From Pseudomonadota bacterium (lineage in GTDB: Bacteria; Pseudomonadota; Alphaproteobacteria; Rhodospirillales; Magnetospirillaceae), in NCBI GenBank assembly GCA_023426365.1, contig JAFAAW010000083.1, positions 6,911 to 70,910 of the forward strand: 64,000 nucleotides of DNA, given 5' to 3'. The notes beneath the pieces were generated by a model that had not been told where the DNA came from, did no database searches, and was given only the letters and a program-made list of their open reading frames with translations. Position 1 is the first letter of the stretch. Each line of letters starts with the position of its first letter. Below, in pieces: positions 52,888 to 62,976 of the stretch. Made by a program: the position numbers and the translations under genes.

Positions 52888-53574
52888 ATGGGTCTGGCCA
52901 AGCGCATCGGCAAAAGCGAACGCATCCGCGGCGCGTTGTGCTGGCTGGCGTCGCAATACATCCGGCTGGTGTGGGCCACCGGGCGCTGGCGGGTGGAGGG
53001 CGCGCACATCCCCGCCGCCCATTGGGACCAGGACAGGCCGTTCATCCTGGCGTTCTGGCATGGCCGCCTGCTGATGATGCCGCAATGCTGGCGCGGGGAT
53101 AAGGCCATCCACATGCTGATCAGCCAGCATCGCGACGGCCAGTTGATCGCGCGCACCGTCGGCCATTTCGGCATCCGCACGGTCGAGGGCAGCAGCACCC
53201 GCGGCGGCGCCGGCGCGCTGCGCGCCATGCTGAAAGCACTCAAGGCCGGCGAATGCATCGGCATCACCCCCGACGGCCCCAAGGGTCCGCGCATGCGGGT
53301 GGCCAGCGACGGCATCGTGGCGGTGGCGCGCATGTCGGGCTGTCCGGTGATCCCGGCCACCTATGCCGCCGCCAACCACCGCCGCCTGGGGTCGTGGGAC
53401 CGCTTCATCGTGCCGCTGCCGTTCACACGCGGCGTCATCCTGTGGGGCGAGCCGATCGCCATCGGCCGCGACACCGACGAGGCCCTGGCCCGCCAGACCA
53501 TCGAGGACGCCATGAACGCCCTGGCCGCCCAGGCCGACCGCATGATGGGCACCGAGCCCGTGGACCCCGCATGA
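52888..53574 (+). CDS. DUF374 lysophospholipid acyltransferase-like protein
   Basis: A 228-aa membrane-associated protein of the LPLAT-like DUF374 family: FILAFWHGRLLMMPQCW, HRDGQLIARTVGHFGI with RTVEGSSTRGG, and ITPDGPKGPRM are its signatures. The family is found next to waaA in many Alphaproteobacteria; a role in lipid A acylation or lipid modification is inferred. ATGA overlap with waaA. Confidence 0.92.
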   Translation: MGLAKRIGKSERIRGALCWLASQYIRLVWATGRWRVEGAHIPAAHWDQDRPFILAFWHGRLLMMPQCWRGDKAIHMLISQHRDGQLIARTVGHFGIRTVEGSSTRGGAGALRAMLKALKAGECIGITPDGPKGPRMRVASDGIVAVARMSGCPVIPATYAAANHRRLGSWDRFIVPLPFTRGVILWGEPIAIGRDTDEALARQTIEDAMNALAAQADRMMGTEPVDPA

Positions 53575-54848
53575 TCCACGGCCTCTATCGCGCGCTGACC
53601 GTGCTGGGCGGACCGCTGATCGGCCTGTACCTGCGGCGGCGCATGGCGCGCGGCAAGGAAGACCCCACGCGTTTCGGCGAGCGGCTGGGCCGCCCCGGCC
53701 GCCCCCGCCCCGCCGGGCGTCTGGTGTGGCTGCACGGCGCCAGCGTGGGCGAGGCGCTGTCGCTGCTGCCGCTGGTGGAGCGCCTGGCGGCCCGCCCCGG
53801 CTGGACCGTGCTGATGACCACCGGCACCGTCACCTCGGCCCGGCTGATGGGCGAACGCCTGCCGGCGGGGGCGCTGCACCAGTACGTGCCGGTGGACCGC
53901 CCCGCCTTCGTGCGCGCCTTCCTGGAGCATTGGCGGCCCGATCTGGTGCTGTGGGCGGAATCGGATTTCTGGCCCAACATGCTGGACGCGCTCCGCCGCC
54001 GCCACGTCCCGGCGGTGCTGGTGCAAGGTCGGGTGTCGCCCAAATCCTTTGCCGGGTGGCAGCGCGCGCGCGGCTTCATCGGCCGCATGCTGTCCACTTT
54101 TTCCCTGTGCCTGGCCCAGACGCCCGAGGATGCGCGGCGGCTGTCCGCCCTGGGGGCACGGCGGGTGGAATGCCGGGGCAACCTGAAGATGGCCGCCCTG
54201 CCGCTGCCCGCCGACGCCGCCGCGCTGGACCAGGCGCGCGCCGCCGTTGGCGACCGCCCGCTCTGGCTGGCCGCCAGCACCCATGCGGGCGAGGAAGCCC
54301 TGGCCGGCCGCGTGCACGCCCGGCTGGCAGGCCGCTTTCCCGATCTGCTGACCATCATCGCCCCCCGCCACCCCCAGCGCGGGGCGGACATCGCCCACGA
54401 ACTGGCGGCCATGGGGCTGGAGGTGGGCCTGCGCTCGGCCGGCACGCCCCCGCACGGCGCCGTCTATGTCGCCGACACGCTGGGCGAGCTGGGCCTGTTC
54501 TATCGGCTGGCGCCCATCGTCTTCATGGGCAAGAGCATGATCGGCCAGGGCGGGCAGAACCCGTTCGAGCCGGCGCGCTTGGGCGCCGCGGTGCTGTTCG
54601 GCCCGCACATGGACAATTTCCCCGCCATGGCCCCGGCCATGGTGGCGGCCGGCGCCGCCGCCCAGGTGGCGGACGAGGACGAACTGGCCGAGGCGGTCGC
54701 CGCGCGGCTGGCCGACCGCCAGTTGCTGGCCCGCCACCGCGCCGCCGCCGCCGCCTGGGCCGAAGGCGAGGCGGGCGTGCTGGATGCGGTGATGGATTGC
54801 CTTGACCCCCTGCTGGATCAGGCGGAGAGGCCCCATGCGCGCGCCTGA
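53571..54848 (+). CDS. waaA: 3-deoxy-D-manno-octulosonic acid transferase
   Basis: GT30 enzyme (425 aa) that adds Kdo to lipid IVA. It has an N-terminal membrane helix (about 5-20), the acceptor-side motif WLHGASVGEALSL with catalytic Glu, AESDFWPNML, and in the donor domain FMGKSMIGQGGQNPFEPARL. Start and stop both overlap neighbours (DUF374 and lpxK). Mono- or bifunctionality cannot be judged from sequence alone. Confidence 0.95.
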   Translation: MIHGLYRALTVLGGPLIGLYLRRRMARGKEDPTRFGERLGRPGRPRPAGRLVWLHGASVGEALSLLPLVERLAARPGWTVLMTTGTVTSARLMGERLPAGALHQYVPVDRPAFVRAFLEHWRPDLVLWAESDFWPNMLDALRRRHVPAVLVQGRVSPKSFAGWQRARGFIGRMLSTFSLCLAQTPEDARRLSALGARRVECRGNLKMAALPLPADAAALDQARAAVGDRPLWLAASTHAGEEALAGRVHARLAGRFPDLLTIIAPRHPQRGADIAHELAAMGLEVGLRSAGTPPHGAVYVADTLGELGLFYRLAPIVFMGKSMIGQGGQNPFEPARLGAAVLFGPHMDNFPAMAPAMVAAGAAAQVADEDELAEAVAARLADRQLLARHRAAAAAWAEGEAGVLDAVMDCLDPLLDQAERPHARA

Positions 54849-55806
54849 TTTCTGGCATGCGCCGTCGCTGGCCGGCCGCCTGCTGGCGCCGCTGGGATCG
54901 GTCTATGCCTGGGCGGTGGCCCGCCGGCTGGCCAAGGGCGACGCCTATCGCCCGGCGGTGCCGGTGATCTGCGTGGGCAACATCGTGGCCGGCGGCGCCG
55001 GCAAGACCCCGGTGTGCATGGCGCTGGTCGAGCGCCTGCACGCCCGCGGCCGCCAGCCCCACCTGCTGACCCGCGGCTATGGCGGCACCGAGGCCGGGCC
55101 GCGCGCCGTCGATCTTCTGCGCCACGACGCCGCCCGGGTGGGCGACGAGGCCTTGCTGCTGGCCGCCTGCGCCCCCACCTGGGTGGCGCGCTGGCGCCCC
55201 GACGGGGCGGTGGCGGCGGTGCAGATGGGCGCCGACATCCTGGTGATGGATGACGGGTTCCAAAATCCCAGCATGGCCAAGGACCTGTCGCTGGTGGTGG
55301 TGGACGGCGCCTACGGCTTCGGCAACGGCCTGCCCATGCCCGCCGGTCCCTGCCGCGAGGACGTGCGCGCCGGCCTTGCCCGCGCCGACGCCGTGGTGCT
55401 GATGGGCGAGGACCGCGCCGGCGTCGCGCGCCAATGCGGCGGCCTGCTCGTCCTGGCCGCCCGGCTGGTGCCGGGACCGGAGGCGGAAGGGCTGCGCGAC
55501 CGCAAGGTGGTGGCCTTTGCCGGCATCGGCCGCCCGGCCAAGTTCTTCGAGACGCTGCGGGCCTGCGGGGCGGAGGTGGTGGCGGCCCATTCCTTTGCCG
55601 ACCACCACCCCTATGGCCGCGCCGAACTGGCCCGGCTGGCCGCCGAGGCCCAGGCCGCCGGCGCCCTGCTGGCGTGCACCGCCAAGGACGCGGTCAAGGT
55701 GCCGTCCGACCTGCGCAGCGCGCTCACGGTCTTGACCGTGCGGCTGGAATGGGACAAACCCGAGGCCGTGGATGTGTTGCTCGACCGCGTGGACAGCCGA
55801 TTTTGA
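54835..55806 (+). CDS. lpxK: tetraacyldisaccharide 4'-kinase
   Basis: Phosphorylates the 4' position of the lipid A precursor. The 323-aa protein has an N-terminal membrane-binding helix, the P-loop VGNIVAGGAGKTPVCMALVE (about 46-65), LLTRGYGG, VMDDGFQN with the metal-coordinating acids, and FAGIGRPAKFFETL. The ATG at 54835 follows GGAGAGGCCCC and overlaps the end of waaA by 14 bp. Confidence 0.95.
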   Translation: MRAPDFWHAPSLAGRLLAPLGSVYAWAVARRLAKGDAYRPAVPVICVGNIVAGGAGKTPVCMALVERLHARGRQPHLLTRGYGGTEAGPRAVDLLRHDAARVGDEALLLAACAPTWVARWRPDGAVAAVQMGADILVMDDGFQNPSMAKDLSLVVVDGAYGFGNGLPMPAGPCREDVRAGLARADAVVLMGEDRAGVARQCGGLLVLAARLVPGPEAEGLRDRKVVAFAGIGRPAKFFETLRACGAEVVAAHSFADHHPYGRAELARLAAEAQAAGALLACTAKDAVKVPSDLRSALTVLTVRLEWDKPEAVDVLLDRVDSRF

Positions 55807-56675
55807 AACTGTTTCCCAAGCCTGCCCGCCAACGCCTTGAGGCTGTCGCCGTGCGCGCCGCGCTGTCGCTGTTCCGCGCCCTGCCGGTGGATGCGGCCTC
55901 CGGCTTCGGCGGCTGGCTGGCGCGCAGCATCGGCCCGCGCCTGAAGGTGTCGAACGTCGCCCGCGCCAATCTGGCCCGCGCCTTTCCCGACAAGTCGCCG
56001 GGCGAGATCGAGGCCATCATGGCCGAGGTGTGGGACAATCTGGGCCGCGTCGCCGGCGAAATTCCCCACATCCCCACCCTGATCGCCGACCGGGTCGAGG
56101 TGGTCGGGCTGGAAACCGTGGCGCACATGCGCACCGACGGCTTGCCCGGCCTGTTCATCGGCGCCCATTCCGGCAATTGGGAACTGGCCGGCGCCCTGGC
56201 CATGCGCGAGGGCATGGACCTGACCGTGGTCTATCGCGCCGCCAACAATCCCTGGGTCGAGGACGTCTATCGCGAGTTTCGCAGCAATGCCGGCACCCGC
56301 CAGATCCGCAAGGGCGCCGAGGGCGCCCGCGAAATCCTGGCCGAACTGCGCCAGGGCGGCCATCTCGGCATGCTGATCGACCAGAAGATGAACGACGGCA
56401 TCGCCGTCCCCTTTTTCGGCCGCGACGCCATGACCGCGCCGGCCGCCGCCCGTTTCGCCCTCAAGTTCCGCTGCCCGGTCTCCATGCTCAGGGTCGAACG
56501 CCTGGGCGGCGCCCGCTTCCGCATGACCTTCCTGCCCCCCCTGGACCTGCCCGACAGCGGCGACATCCACGCCGACACACTGGCGCTGACCGCGCGCATG
56601 ACCGCCCAGATCGAGGAATGGGTGCGCGAACGCCCCGGCCAATGGCTGTGGCTGCACAAGCGCTGGCCGGACTGA
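55803..56675 (+). CDS. lipid A biosynthesis acyltransferase (LpxL/HtrB family)
   Basis: Secondary acyltransferase of 290 aa acting on Kdo-lipid A. The catalytic motif is FIGAHSGNWELAGAL (HX4D/E type), followed by YRAANNPWVEDVYREFRS, and LIDQKMNDGIAVPFFGRDA. It ends WLWLHKRWPD, typical of the family. The start is a TTG at 55803 overlapping the lpxK stop (MKLFPKPARQRLE), as no ATG precedes the conserved region. Last gene of the msbA-waaA-lpxK operon. Confidence 0.92.
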   Translation: MKLFPKPARQRLEAVAVRAALSLFRALPVDAASGFGGWLARSIGPRLKVSNVARANLARAFPDKSPGEIEAIMAEVWDNLGRVAGEIPHIPTLIADRVEVVGLETVAHMRTDGLPGLFIGAHSGNWELAGALAMREGMDLTVVYRAANNPWVEDVYREFRSNAGTRQIRKGAEGAREILAELRQGGHLGMLIDQKMNDGIAVPFFGRDAMTAPAAARFALKFRCPVSMLRVERLGGARFRMTFLPPLDLPDSGDIHADTLALTARMTAQIEEWVRERPGQWLWLHKRWPD

Positions 56676-56842
56676 GCCAGAAACCGGACACGCCTCGCGG
56701 GGCGAGCGCTCGATCCGGCGCCCGGCGAGGGCCAAACACAAACCAAACCGTCCTTGCGTCGTAGTGCGCGCTTGATCGTCTAGCGGTCGCCATGCTTCGG
56801 ATTGGCGGCGCCGCCTTCACACCGATGCCCGCATACGGTAAA

Positions 56843-56870
56843 GGGGCGGGGTTCCGCCGAACCCCGCCCC
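56843..56870 (-). terminator. terminator of the cytochrome c gene
   Basis: On the minus strand GGGGCGGGGTT pairs over 11 bp with AACCCCGCCCC (arms 56870-56860 and 56853-56843), followed by TTTTAC. It lies about 47 bp past the cytochrome stop. Confidence 0.85.
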
Positions 56871-56916
56871 CGCTTCAAAGCCGCATCGCCGCTTTGAACA
56901 AACCATAGATAATGGG

Positions 56917-57294
56917 CTAGTTGTTCTTGGCGCCCTGCTTGATCCACTTGCGGATCAGATCGCGGTCGCACGACGACAGCTTCTTCTTGCCATGCGGCAT
57001 CTGCAGCGACTTGTCGGCCTTGCCGTCGATCAGGCGCATCAGGTTCGAGGACACCGGGTCGCCGGCGACGATCATCGGGCCGTGCTTGGTGCCCTTCATG
57101 GTCGCCTCGTAGGTGGTGAGGTCCAGACCGGACTTCTCGTAGCCCTCGGCGCCGGCCTGGTGGCACATGGTGCAGCGCATGTCGAGGATCGGCTTGACGT
57201 CCTCGGCGAAGCTGACCGGCTCGTCCCTGGCCAGGGCAGGGGCGGCGACGACGGCCGCGAAGGCGGCGGCGGCAAGCATGCGGAAGGTGTTCAT
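56917..57294 (-). CDS. small periplasmic c-type cytochrome (PSCyt1-like)
   Basis: A 125-aa exported mono-heme cytochrome. The signal peptide is about 1-22 (ending APALA). The heme site is CTMCH (Cys41, Cys44, His45) in the context FAEDVKPILDMRCTMCHQAG. A later LIDGKADKSLQMPHG could supply the axial Met. The pattern (xxDVKPIL...CxxCH ... SxLxxLI ... MP) resembles the planctomycete cytochrome C domain PSCyt1. No redox partner is encoded nearby; it is divergent from trpB. Confidence 0.9.
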   Translation of the reverse strand: MNTFRMLAAAAFAAVVAAPALARDEPVSFAEDVKPILDMRCTMCHQAGAEGYEKSGLDLTTYEATMKGTKHGPMIVAGDPVSSNLMRLIDGKADKSLQMPHGKKKLSSCDRDLIRKWIKQGAKNN

Positions 57295-57445
57295 TTCAAA
57301 TTCCCCCTGTTCACTAAGTCCTTAAATCCTTAGGACCACATTCTATCCCCTTTTGCAACCGGCGTCCTGGCCCATCGACCATGAAAAATATCCCCCCGGA
57401 CGGCGGCTTCATGCTTTATTAGCGGCCCTTTCGGATGGCTGGGTC

Positions 57446-58675
<1,230 letters not shown>

Positions 58676-58677
58676 GC

Positions 58678-59490
58678 ATGAGCCGGCTGCACGCCCGCTT
58701 CGCCAAGCTGGCCGCCGAAAACCGCGCGGCCCTGGTCACCTATGTGATGGCGTTCGATCCCGACCGCGCCACCAGCCAGAAGCTGCTGCACGCCCTGCCC
58801 GAGGCGGGCGCGGACATCATCGAGTTCGGCATGCCGTTCACCGACCCCATGGCCGACGGCCCCGCCATCCAGTACGCCGCCGGGCGCGCGCTGGCGGCGG
58901 GCGGCTCGCTCAGGGGCACGGTCGAGATGATCGCCGAGTTCCGCACCCGCGACCAGGACACCCCCGTGGTGCTGATGGGCTATTACAACCCCATCCATGC
59001 CTGGGGGCCGGAAAAGTTCGCCGCCGACGCGGCCGCCGCCGGCATCGACGGCCTGATCGTCGTCGATCTGCCGCCCGAGGAAGCGGACGAGCTGGTGCCC
59101 CATTGCCGCGCCAACGGCATCGACTTCATCTTCCTGACCACGCCCACCAGCGACGACGCCCGCCTGCCCAAGGTGGTCGGCGCCGCCTCGGGCTTCGTCT
59201 ATTACGTCTCGATCGCCGGCATCACCGGCACCGCCTCGGCCAGCGGCGATGCCATCGCCGCGGCGGTCACCCGCATCCGCGCCCATACCGACGTGCCGGT
59301 CTGTGTGGGCTTCGGCATCAAGACGCCGGCCCAGGCGGCCGAGGTGGCCCGTCTGGCCGACGGCGCCGTGGTCGGTTCGGCCATCGTCACCGCCGGGGCG
59401 GAAGCGCGGGAAAAGGGCGCCGACCCGGTGGCCGCCATGCTGGCCCTGGTCCGGCAATTGGCCGAGGGCGTGCGCGGCGCCCGAAAGTAA
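58678..59490 (+). CDS. trpA: tryptophan synthase alpha chain
   Basis: Cleaves indole-3-glycerol phosphate to indole, passing it to TrpB. The 270-aa TIM barrel has catalytic Glu in GADIIEFGMPFTDPMADGP (with Asp in DPMADGP) and the phosphate site GFVYYVSIAGITGTAS. It directly follows trpB. The palindromic repeat at 59497 lies 7 bp after its stop. Confidence 0.97.
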   Translation: MSRLHARFAKLAAENRAALVTYVMAFDPDRATSQKLLHALPEAGADIIEFGMPFTDPMADGPAIQYAAGRALAAGGSLRGTVEMIAEFRTRDQDTPVVLMGYYNPIHAWGPEKFAADAAAAGIDGLIVVDLPPEEADELVPHCRANGIDFIFLTTPTSDDARLPKVVGAASGFVYYVSIAGITGTASASGDAIAAAVTRIRAHTDVPVCVGFGIKTPAQAAEVARLADGAVVGSAIVTAGAEAREKGADPVAAMLALVRQLAEGVRGARK

Positions 59491-59496
59491 ATCGGT

Positions 59497-59577
59497 GATG
59501 CGGATGGACGCGGTTGAACACGGATGGGAGCCCCCTATTCGCGTTCATCCGTGTTCATCCGCGTCCATCCGTGTCAT
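59497..59577. repeat. dispersed imperfect palindromic repeat, copy 3
   Basis: Left arm GATGCGGATGGACGCGGTTG (from 59497) and right arm TTCATCCGCGTCCATCCGTG (ending about 59573) are near-perfect reverse complements; each is made of 10-12-bp sub-units alternating CGGATGGACG and CGGTTGAACA. It fills the trpA-accD gap and could form a stem of about 28 bp after transcription. Confidence 0.85.
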
Positions 59578-59626
59578 ATAGTGCGCGCCATCCGCGCGGT
59601 GAGCGATTTGTAGAGGGTGTTGATCC

Positions 59627-60547
59627 ATGAACTGGCTGACCAATTACGTCCGCCCCAAGCTGCAGGCCCTGGTGCGTCCCAAGGACGTGCCCGAGAACCT
59701 GTGGCACAAGTGCCCGTCTTGCGGCCACATGATCTTCCACCGCGATCTGGAAAAGGCGCTGAACGTCTGCCAGCACTGCGGCCATCACATGCGCCTTCCG
59801 GTCAAGAAGCGCCTGGAGATGCTGTTCGATGACGGCAAGTACACCCGCATCGAGCTGCCCAAGGCCGCCGAGGATCCGCTCAAGTTCAAGGACCAGAAGC
59901 GCTACACCGACCGCCTCAAGGACACCCGCGCCAAGACCGGCGAGCACGACGCCATCATCGTCGCCCACGGCAAGATGGGCGGCCTGTCGGTGGTGATCGC
60001 CGCCTTCAATTTCGATTTCCAGGGCGGCTCCATGGGCGTCGCCGTGGGTGAAGGCATCGTCGCCGCCGCCGAACTGGCCGTGTTGCAGGACGCGCCGCTG
60101 ATCGTCATTCCCGCCTCGGGCGGTGCCCGCATGCAGGAAGGCATCCTGTCGCTGATGCAGATGGCGCGCACCACGGTGGCGGTGGACAAGGTCAAGGAAA
60201 AGCGCCTGCCCTATGTGGTGCTGCTGACCGACCCCACCACCGGCGGCGTCTCGGCCAGCTTCGCCATGCTGGGCGACATCGCCATCGCCGAGCCGGGCTG
60301 CGTCATCGGTTTCGCCGGTGCCCGCGTGATCGAAAGCACCATCCGCGAAAAGCTGCCCGAGGGCTTCCAGAAGGCCGAATACCTGCTGGAGCACGGCATG
60401 ATCGACATGGTGGTGCCGCGCAAGGAATTGCGGGCCACCGTGGTGCGCACGCTGTCGCTGCTGCGCAACAAGGCGCCGGCCGGCGATCTGGTCATGCTGC
60501 CGGTGGACACGCCGGACATCGACCCGGAAACCGCCGCGCGCATGTAA
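59627..60547 (+). CDS. accD: acetyl-CoA carboxylase carboxyltransferase subunit beta
   Basis: Zinc-containing subunit (306 aa) of the carboxyltransferase that makes malonyl-CoA. The N-terminal zinc ribbon is CPSCG ... CQHCG (about 26-48). The crotonase-like domain shows GGLSVVIAAFNFDFQGGSMG, PASGGARMQEG and TDPTTGGVSASFA. The conserved order trpA-accD-folC is present. GAGGGTGTTGATCC precedes the ATG. Confidence 0.97.
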   Translation: MNWLTNYVRPKLQALVRPKDVPENLWHKCPSCGHMIFHRDLEKALNVCQHCGHHMRLPVKKRLEMLFDDGKYTRIELPKAAEDPLKFKDQKRYTDRLKDTRAKTGEHDAIIVAHGKMGGLSVVIAAFNFDFQGGSMGVAVGEGIVAAAELAVLQDAPLIVIPASGGARMQEGILSLMQMARTTVAVDKVKEKRLPYVVLLTDPTTGGVSASFAMLGDIAIAEPGCVIGFAGARVIESTIREKLPEGFQKAEYLLEHGMIDMVVPRKELRATVVRTLSLLRNKAPAGDLVMLPVDTPDIDPETAARM

Positions 60548-60610
60548 CCCGCTTTTGCCGTCGCCGCCGGGCCAGCCCCGGCGGTCCACGGCGTGGCAGT
60601 GCCACCATGG

Positions 60611-60640
60611 ATGCCCGGGCCACGCCCGGGCATAACGCTT
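60611..60640 (+). terminator. hairpin between accD and folC (weak terminator or attenuator)
   Basis: ATGCCCGGGC and GCCCGGGCAT form a perfect 10-bp stem with loop CAC, followed by AACGCTTTT. The folC ribosome site (AGGAG) comes only a few bases later, so it may reduce rather than stop transcription. Confidence 0.5.
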
Positions 60641-60656
60641 TTCAGGAGCCAGCACC

Positions 60657-61943
60657 ATGGCCGCCATCGATGCCGTTCTCGACCGCCTGACCCTGCTGCA
60701 CCCCAAGGTCATCGACCTGTCGCTGGATCGGGTGTCCGCGCTGCTGGACAAGCTGGGACGGCCGCAGGACCACCTGCCGCCGGTGGTGCACGTGGCCGGC
60801 ACCAACGGCAAGGGGTCCACGGTCGCCACCCTGCGCGCCCTGGCCGAGGCGGCGGGGCTGAGCGTCCATGTCTACACCTCCCCCCATCTGGTCCGCTTCG
60901 CCGAGCGGGTGCGGGTCGCCGGCCGCATCCTGTCCGACGCCGAATTGCTGGCCCTGCTGGAAGAGGTGGAACAGGTCAATGACGGCCAGCCCATCACCTT
61001 TTTCGAGGTGACCACGGCGGCCGCCTTGCTGGCGTTTTCCCGCGTCCCGGCCGATCTGGTGATCCTGGAAACCGGATTGGGCGGCCGGCTGGACGCCACC
61101 AACGTGGTGGCCCGCCCGGCTCTGACCGTGATCACCCCCGTCGCCATGGACCACGAAAGCTTCCTGGGCGACACCCTGGCCGCCATCGCCGGGGAAAAGG
61201 CCGGCATCCTCAAGCCCGGCGTGCCCTGCGTCATGGCCGAGCAATTGCCTGAGGCCGGTGCGGTGATCGCCGCCCGCGCCGCCCAGTTGGGGGCGCCGCT
61301 GCTGCGCGAGGGGCCGGACTTCCTGGGCCGCAAGGACGCCGACGGCAGCCTGCTGTTCGGTGCGCTGCGCCTGCCGCCGCCGTCGCTCGCCGGCGACTTC
61401 CAGTACCGCAACGCCGGGCTGGCCCTGGCCGCCGCCGACCGGCTGGCCGCCGATGGCGTGCTGCCGCGCCTGTCGCCGCAGGTGCTGGCGCGCGGCCTGA
61501 CCGCCATCCAGTGGCCCGCCCGCCTGCAACGGCTGACGCATGGCCCGCTGGTGGATTTGCTGCCCGCCGGCTGGGAATTGTGGCTGGACGGCGGCCACAA
61601 CCCGCATGCCGCCAACGCCATCGCCGCCCATGCCGAAGGCTGGCGCGACCGCCCGCTTTACGCGGTGTTCGGCATGCTCAACAACAAGGACGTGGACGGC
61701 TTTTTCGCGCCGCTGGCGCACCGCTTCGCCGCCTTGCGCGCCGTCGCCATCCCGGGCGAGGCCAATTCCCTGACGCCCGAGGCCGGCGCCGAGGCCGCCC
61801 GCCGCCACGGCTGCGCCGATGCCGAAGCCGCCGCCGACCTGGCCGCCGCCCTGCGCGAGCTGAGCGCCACCCCCACCCCGGCCCGCGTGCTGATCTGCGG
61901 CTCGCTTTACCTGGCCGGCGTGGTGCTGGCGGATAACGGCTGA
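60657..61943 (+). CDS. folC: dihydrofolate synthase/folylpolyglutamate synthase
   Basis: Bifunctional Mur-ligase-like enzyme (428 aa) adding glutamates to folates. Motifs: P-loop HVAGTNGKGSTVATLRA, TSPHLVRFAERVRV, FEVTTAAALLAFS, LETGLGGRLDATNVV and the C-terminal domain DGGHNPHAANAIA. CAGGAGCC precedes the ATG. Convergent with the exonuclease/endonuclease-family gene. Confidence 0.96.
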   Translation: MAAIDAVLDRLTLLHPKVIDLSLDRVSALLDKLGRPQDHLPPVVHVAGTNGKGSTVATLRALAEAAGLSVHVYTSPHLVRFAERVRVAGRILSDAELLALLEEVEQVNDGQPITFFEVTTAAALLAFSRVPADLVILETGLGGRLDATNVVARPALTVITPVAMDHESFLGDTLAAIAGEKAGILKPGVPCVMAEQLPEAGAVIAARAAQLGAPLLREGPDFLGRKDADGSLLFGALRLPPPSLAGDFQYRNAGLALAAADRLAADGVLPRLSPQVLARGLTAIQWPARLQRLTHGPLVDLLPAGWELWLDGGHNPHAANAIAAHAEGWRDRPLYAVFGMLNNKDVDGFFAPLAHRFAALRAVAIPGEANSLTPEAGAEAARRHGCADAEAAADLAAALRELSATPTPARVLICGSLYLAGVVLADNG

Positions 61944-61947
61944 ACGC

Positions 61948-62814
61948 CTACGACCCGGGCGCGCCGCGCGGCGGCGGGCAGGCGACGGCGGCCGGCCGCG
62001 TCTCGTCCGGCTGATCCATGACATAGCCGGCGACCCCCACATGGTCGGACAGGGTGGCGCGGAAGCTGGCCGTGTCAAGGCCGCCGGCGTCGCGCGGCTC
62101 GTCGGCGAAATCCACGCTGAGCGCCGCCCCGTCCCACAGGAAGTGATCGTAGGGCGAGGCGTATTCCCCGGCGTGGTTCAGGCTGGTCCTGACATTGGGG
62201 GCGACCTTTACCGCCGCCGCCCGGGCCAGCTCGGCAAAGGCAGGGTCGGTGGCCGGCAGGTTCCAGTCGCCCGCCACCACCACGCGGGCGATGGTGGTGC
62301 CGTCGGGCAGCGGCCGGGCCGCGTAATGGGCCAGCACCTCGGTCATGGCCGCCACCTCCAGCCGGCGCGGCCGCAGCCCGCCCTTGCCGAACACCACGTG
62401 GATGTTGACCAGCCAGAAACGCGCGCCGTCGCGATCCTCGACCGCCACGCCAAAGGGCGGCCGGGCGAAATTCCCGTCCGCGTCGGGATAGTCGGCGGCA
62501 TCCACCACCCGTACCGCGTCGCGCCGGGTCAGCACGGCATAGTGTTCGCGGTAGGTGCTTCGGCCCTTGGCGGCGCTGACACTGGCATCGAATCCGGCCG
62601 GGGCCAGGCGCGCCGGCTCGTCCGGGTCCATCACCTCCTGCAGGGCGATGACGTCGTAATCCTGGAAGATGCGGCGGAAGCCCAGGCGCTTGGCCTCGCG
62701 GTCGTCGGGCCTGCCCTGGCCCAGACGCAGGCCGTTCTGGGTCAGCATGCAAAAGTCGGCCGCGGCCGGAACCGCCGGCAGCAGCAAAATGAGCGAGAGA
62801 GTCACCAATCGCAT
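61948..62814 (-). CDS. secreted endonuclease/exonuclease/phosphatase family protein
   Basis: A 288-aa exported protein with an EEP (DNase I-like) fold. The signal peptide is about 1-19 (ending VPAAA). Catalytic motifs: TQNGLRLGQ, IALQEVMDP (metal Glu), LVNIHVVFG, VVAGDWNLPATD and the terminal SDHVGVAGYV (His of the SDH motif). Likely cleaves DNA or a phosphodiester in the periplasm or medium; the substrate is unknown. Transcribed alone, facing folC. Confidence 0.87.
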   Translation of the reverse strand: MRLVTLSLILLLPAVPAAADFCMLTQNGLRLGQGRPDDREAKRLGFRRIFQDYDVIALQEVMDPDEPARLAPAGFDASVSAAKGRSTYREHYAVLTRRDAVRVVDAADYPDADGNFARPPFGVAVEDRDGARFWLVNIHVVFGKGGLRPRRLEVAAMTEVLAHYAARPLPDGTTIARVVVAGDWNLPATDPAFAELARAAAVKVAPNVRTSLNHAGEYASPYDHFLWDGAALSVDFADEPRDAGGLDTASFRATLSDHVGVAGYVMDQPDETRPAAVACPPPRGAPGS

Positions 62815-62976
62815 GATCACTCATTAGTGGTGCACATTTCAGGAACGCCACTACTTTAAATTACTTGCAGAAGGAATCATAGGCCCGCGATTTCGGCGGG
62901 AGCATGGCGGCCTGGAACCGTTGGGGCCGCGCGCCGTTGCCCTCTGGGAAGGGGCATGGCCGGAGGAGAAACGCAG

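Noticed and set aside
51016..53379. Open minus-strand frame of 787 codons
   Set aside because: It is antisense to msbA and the DUF374 gene, with strongly biased composition; the sense-strand proteins have full conserved motifs.
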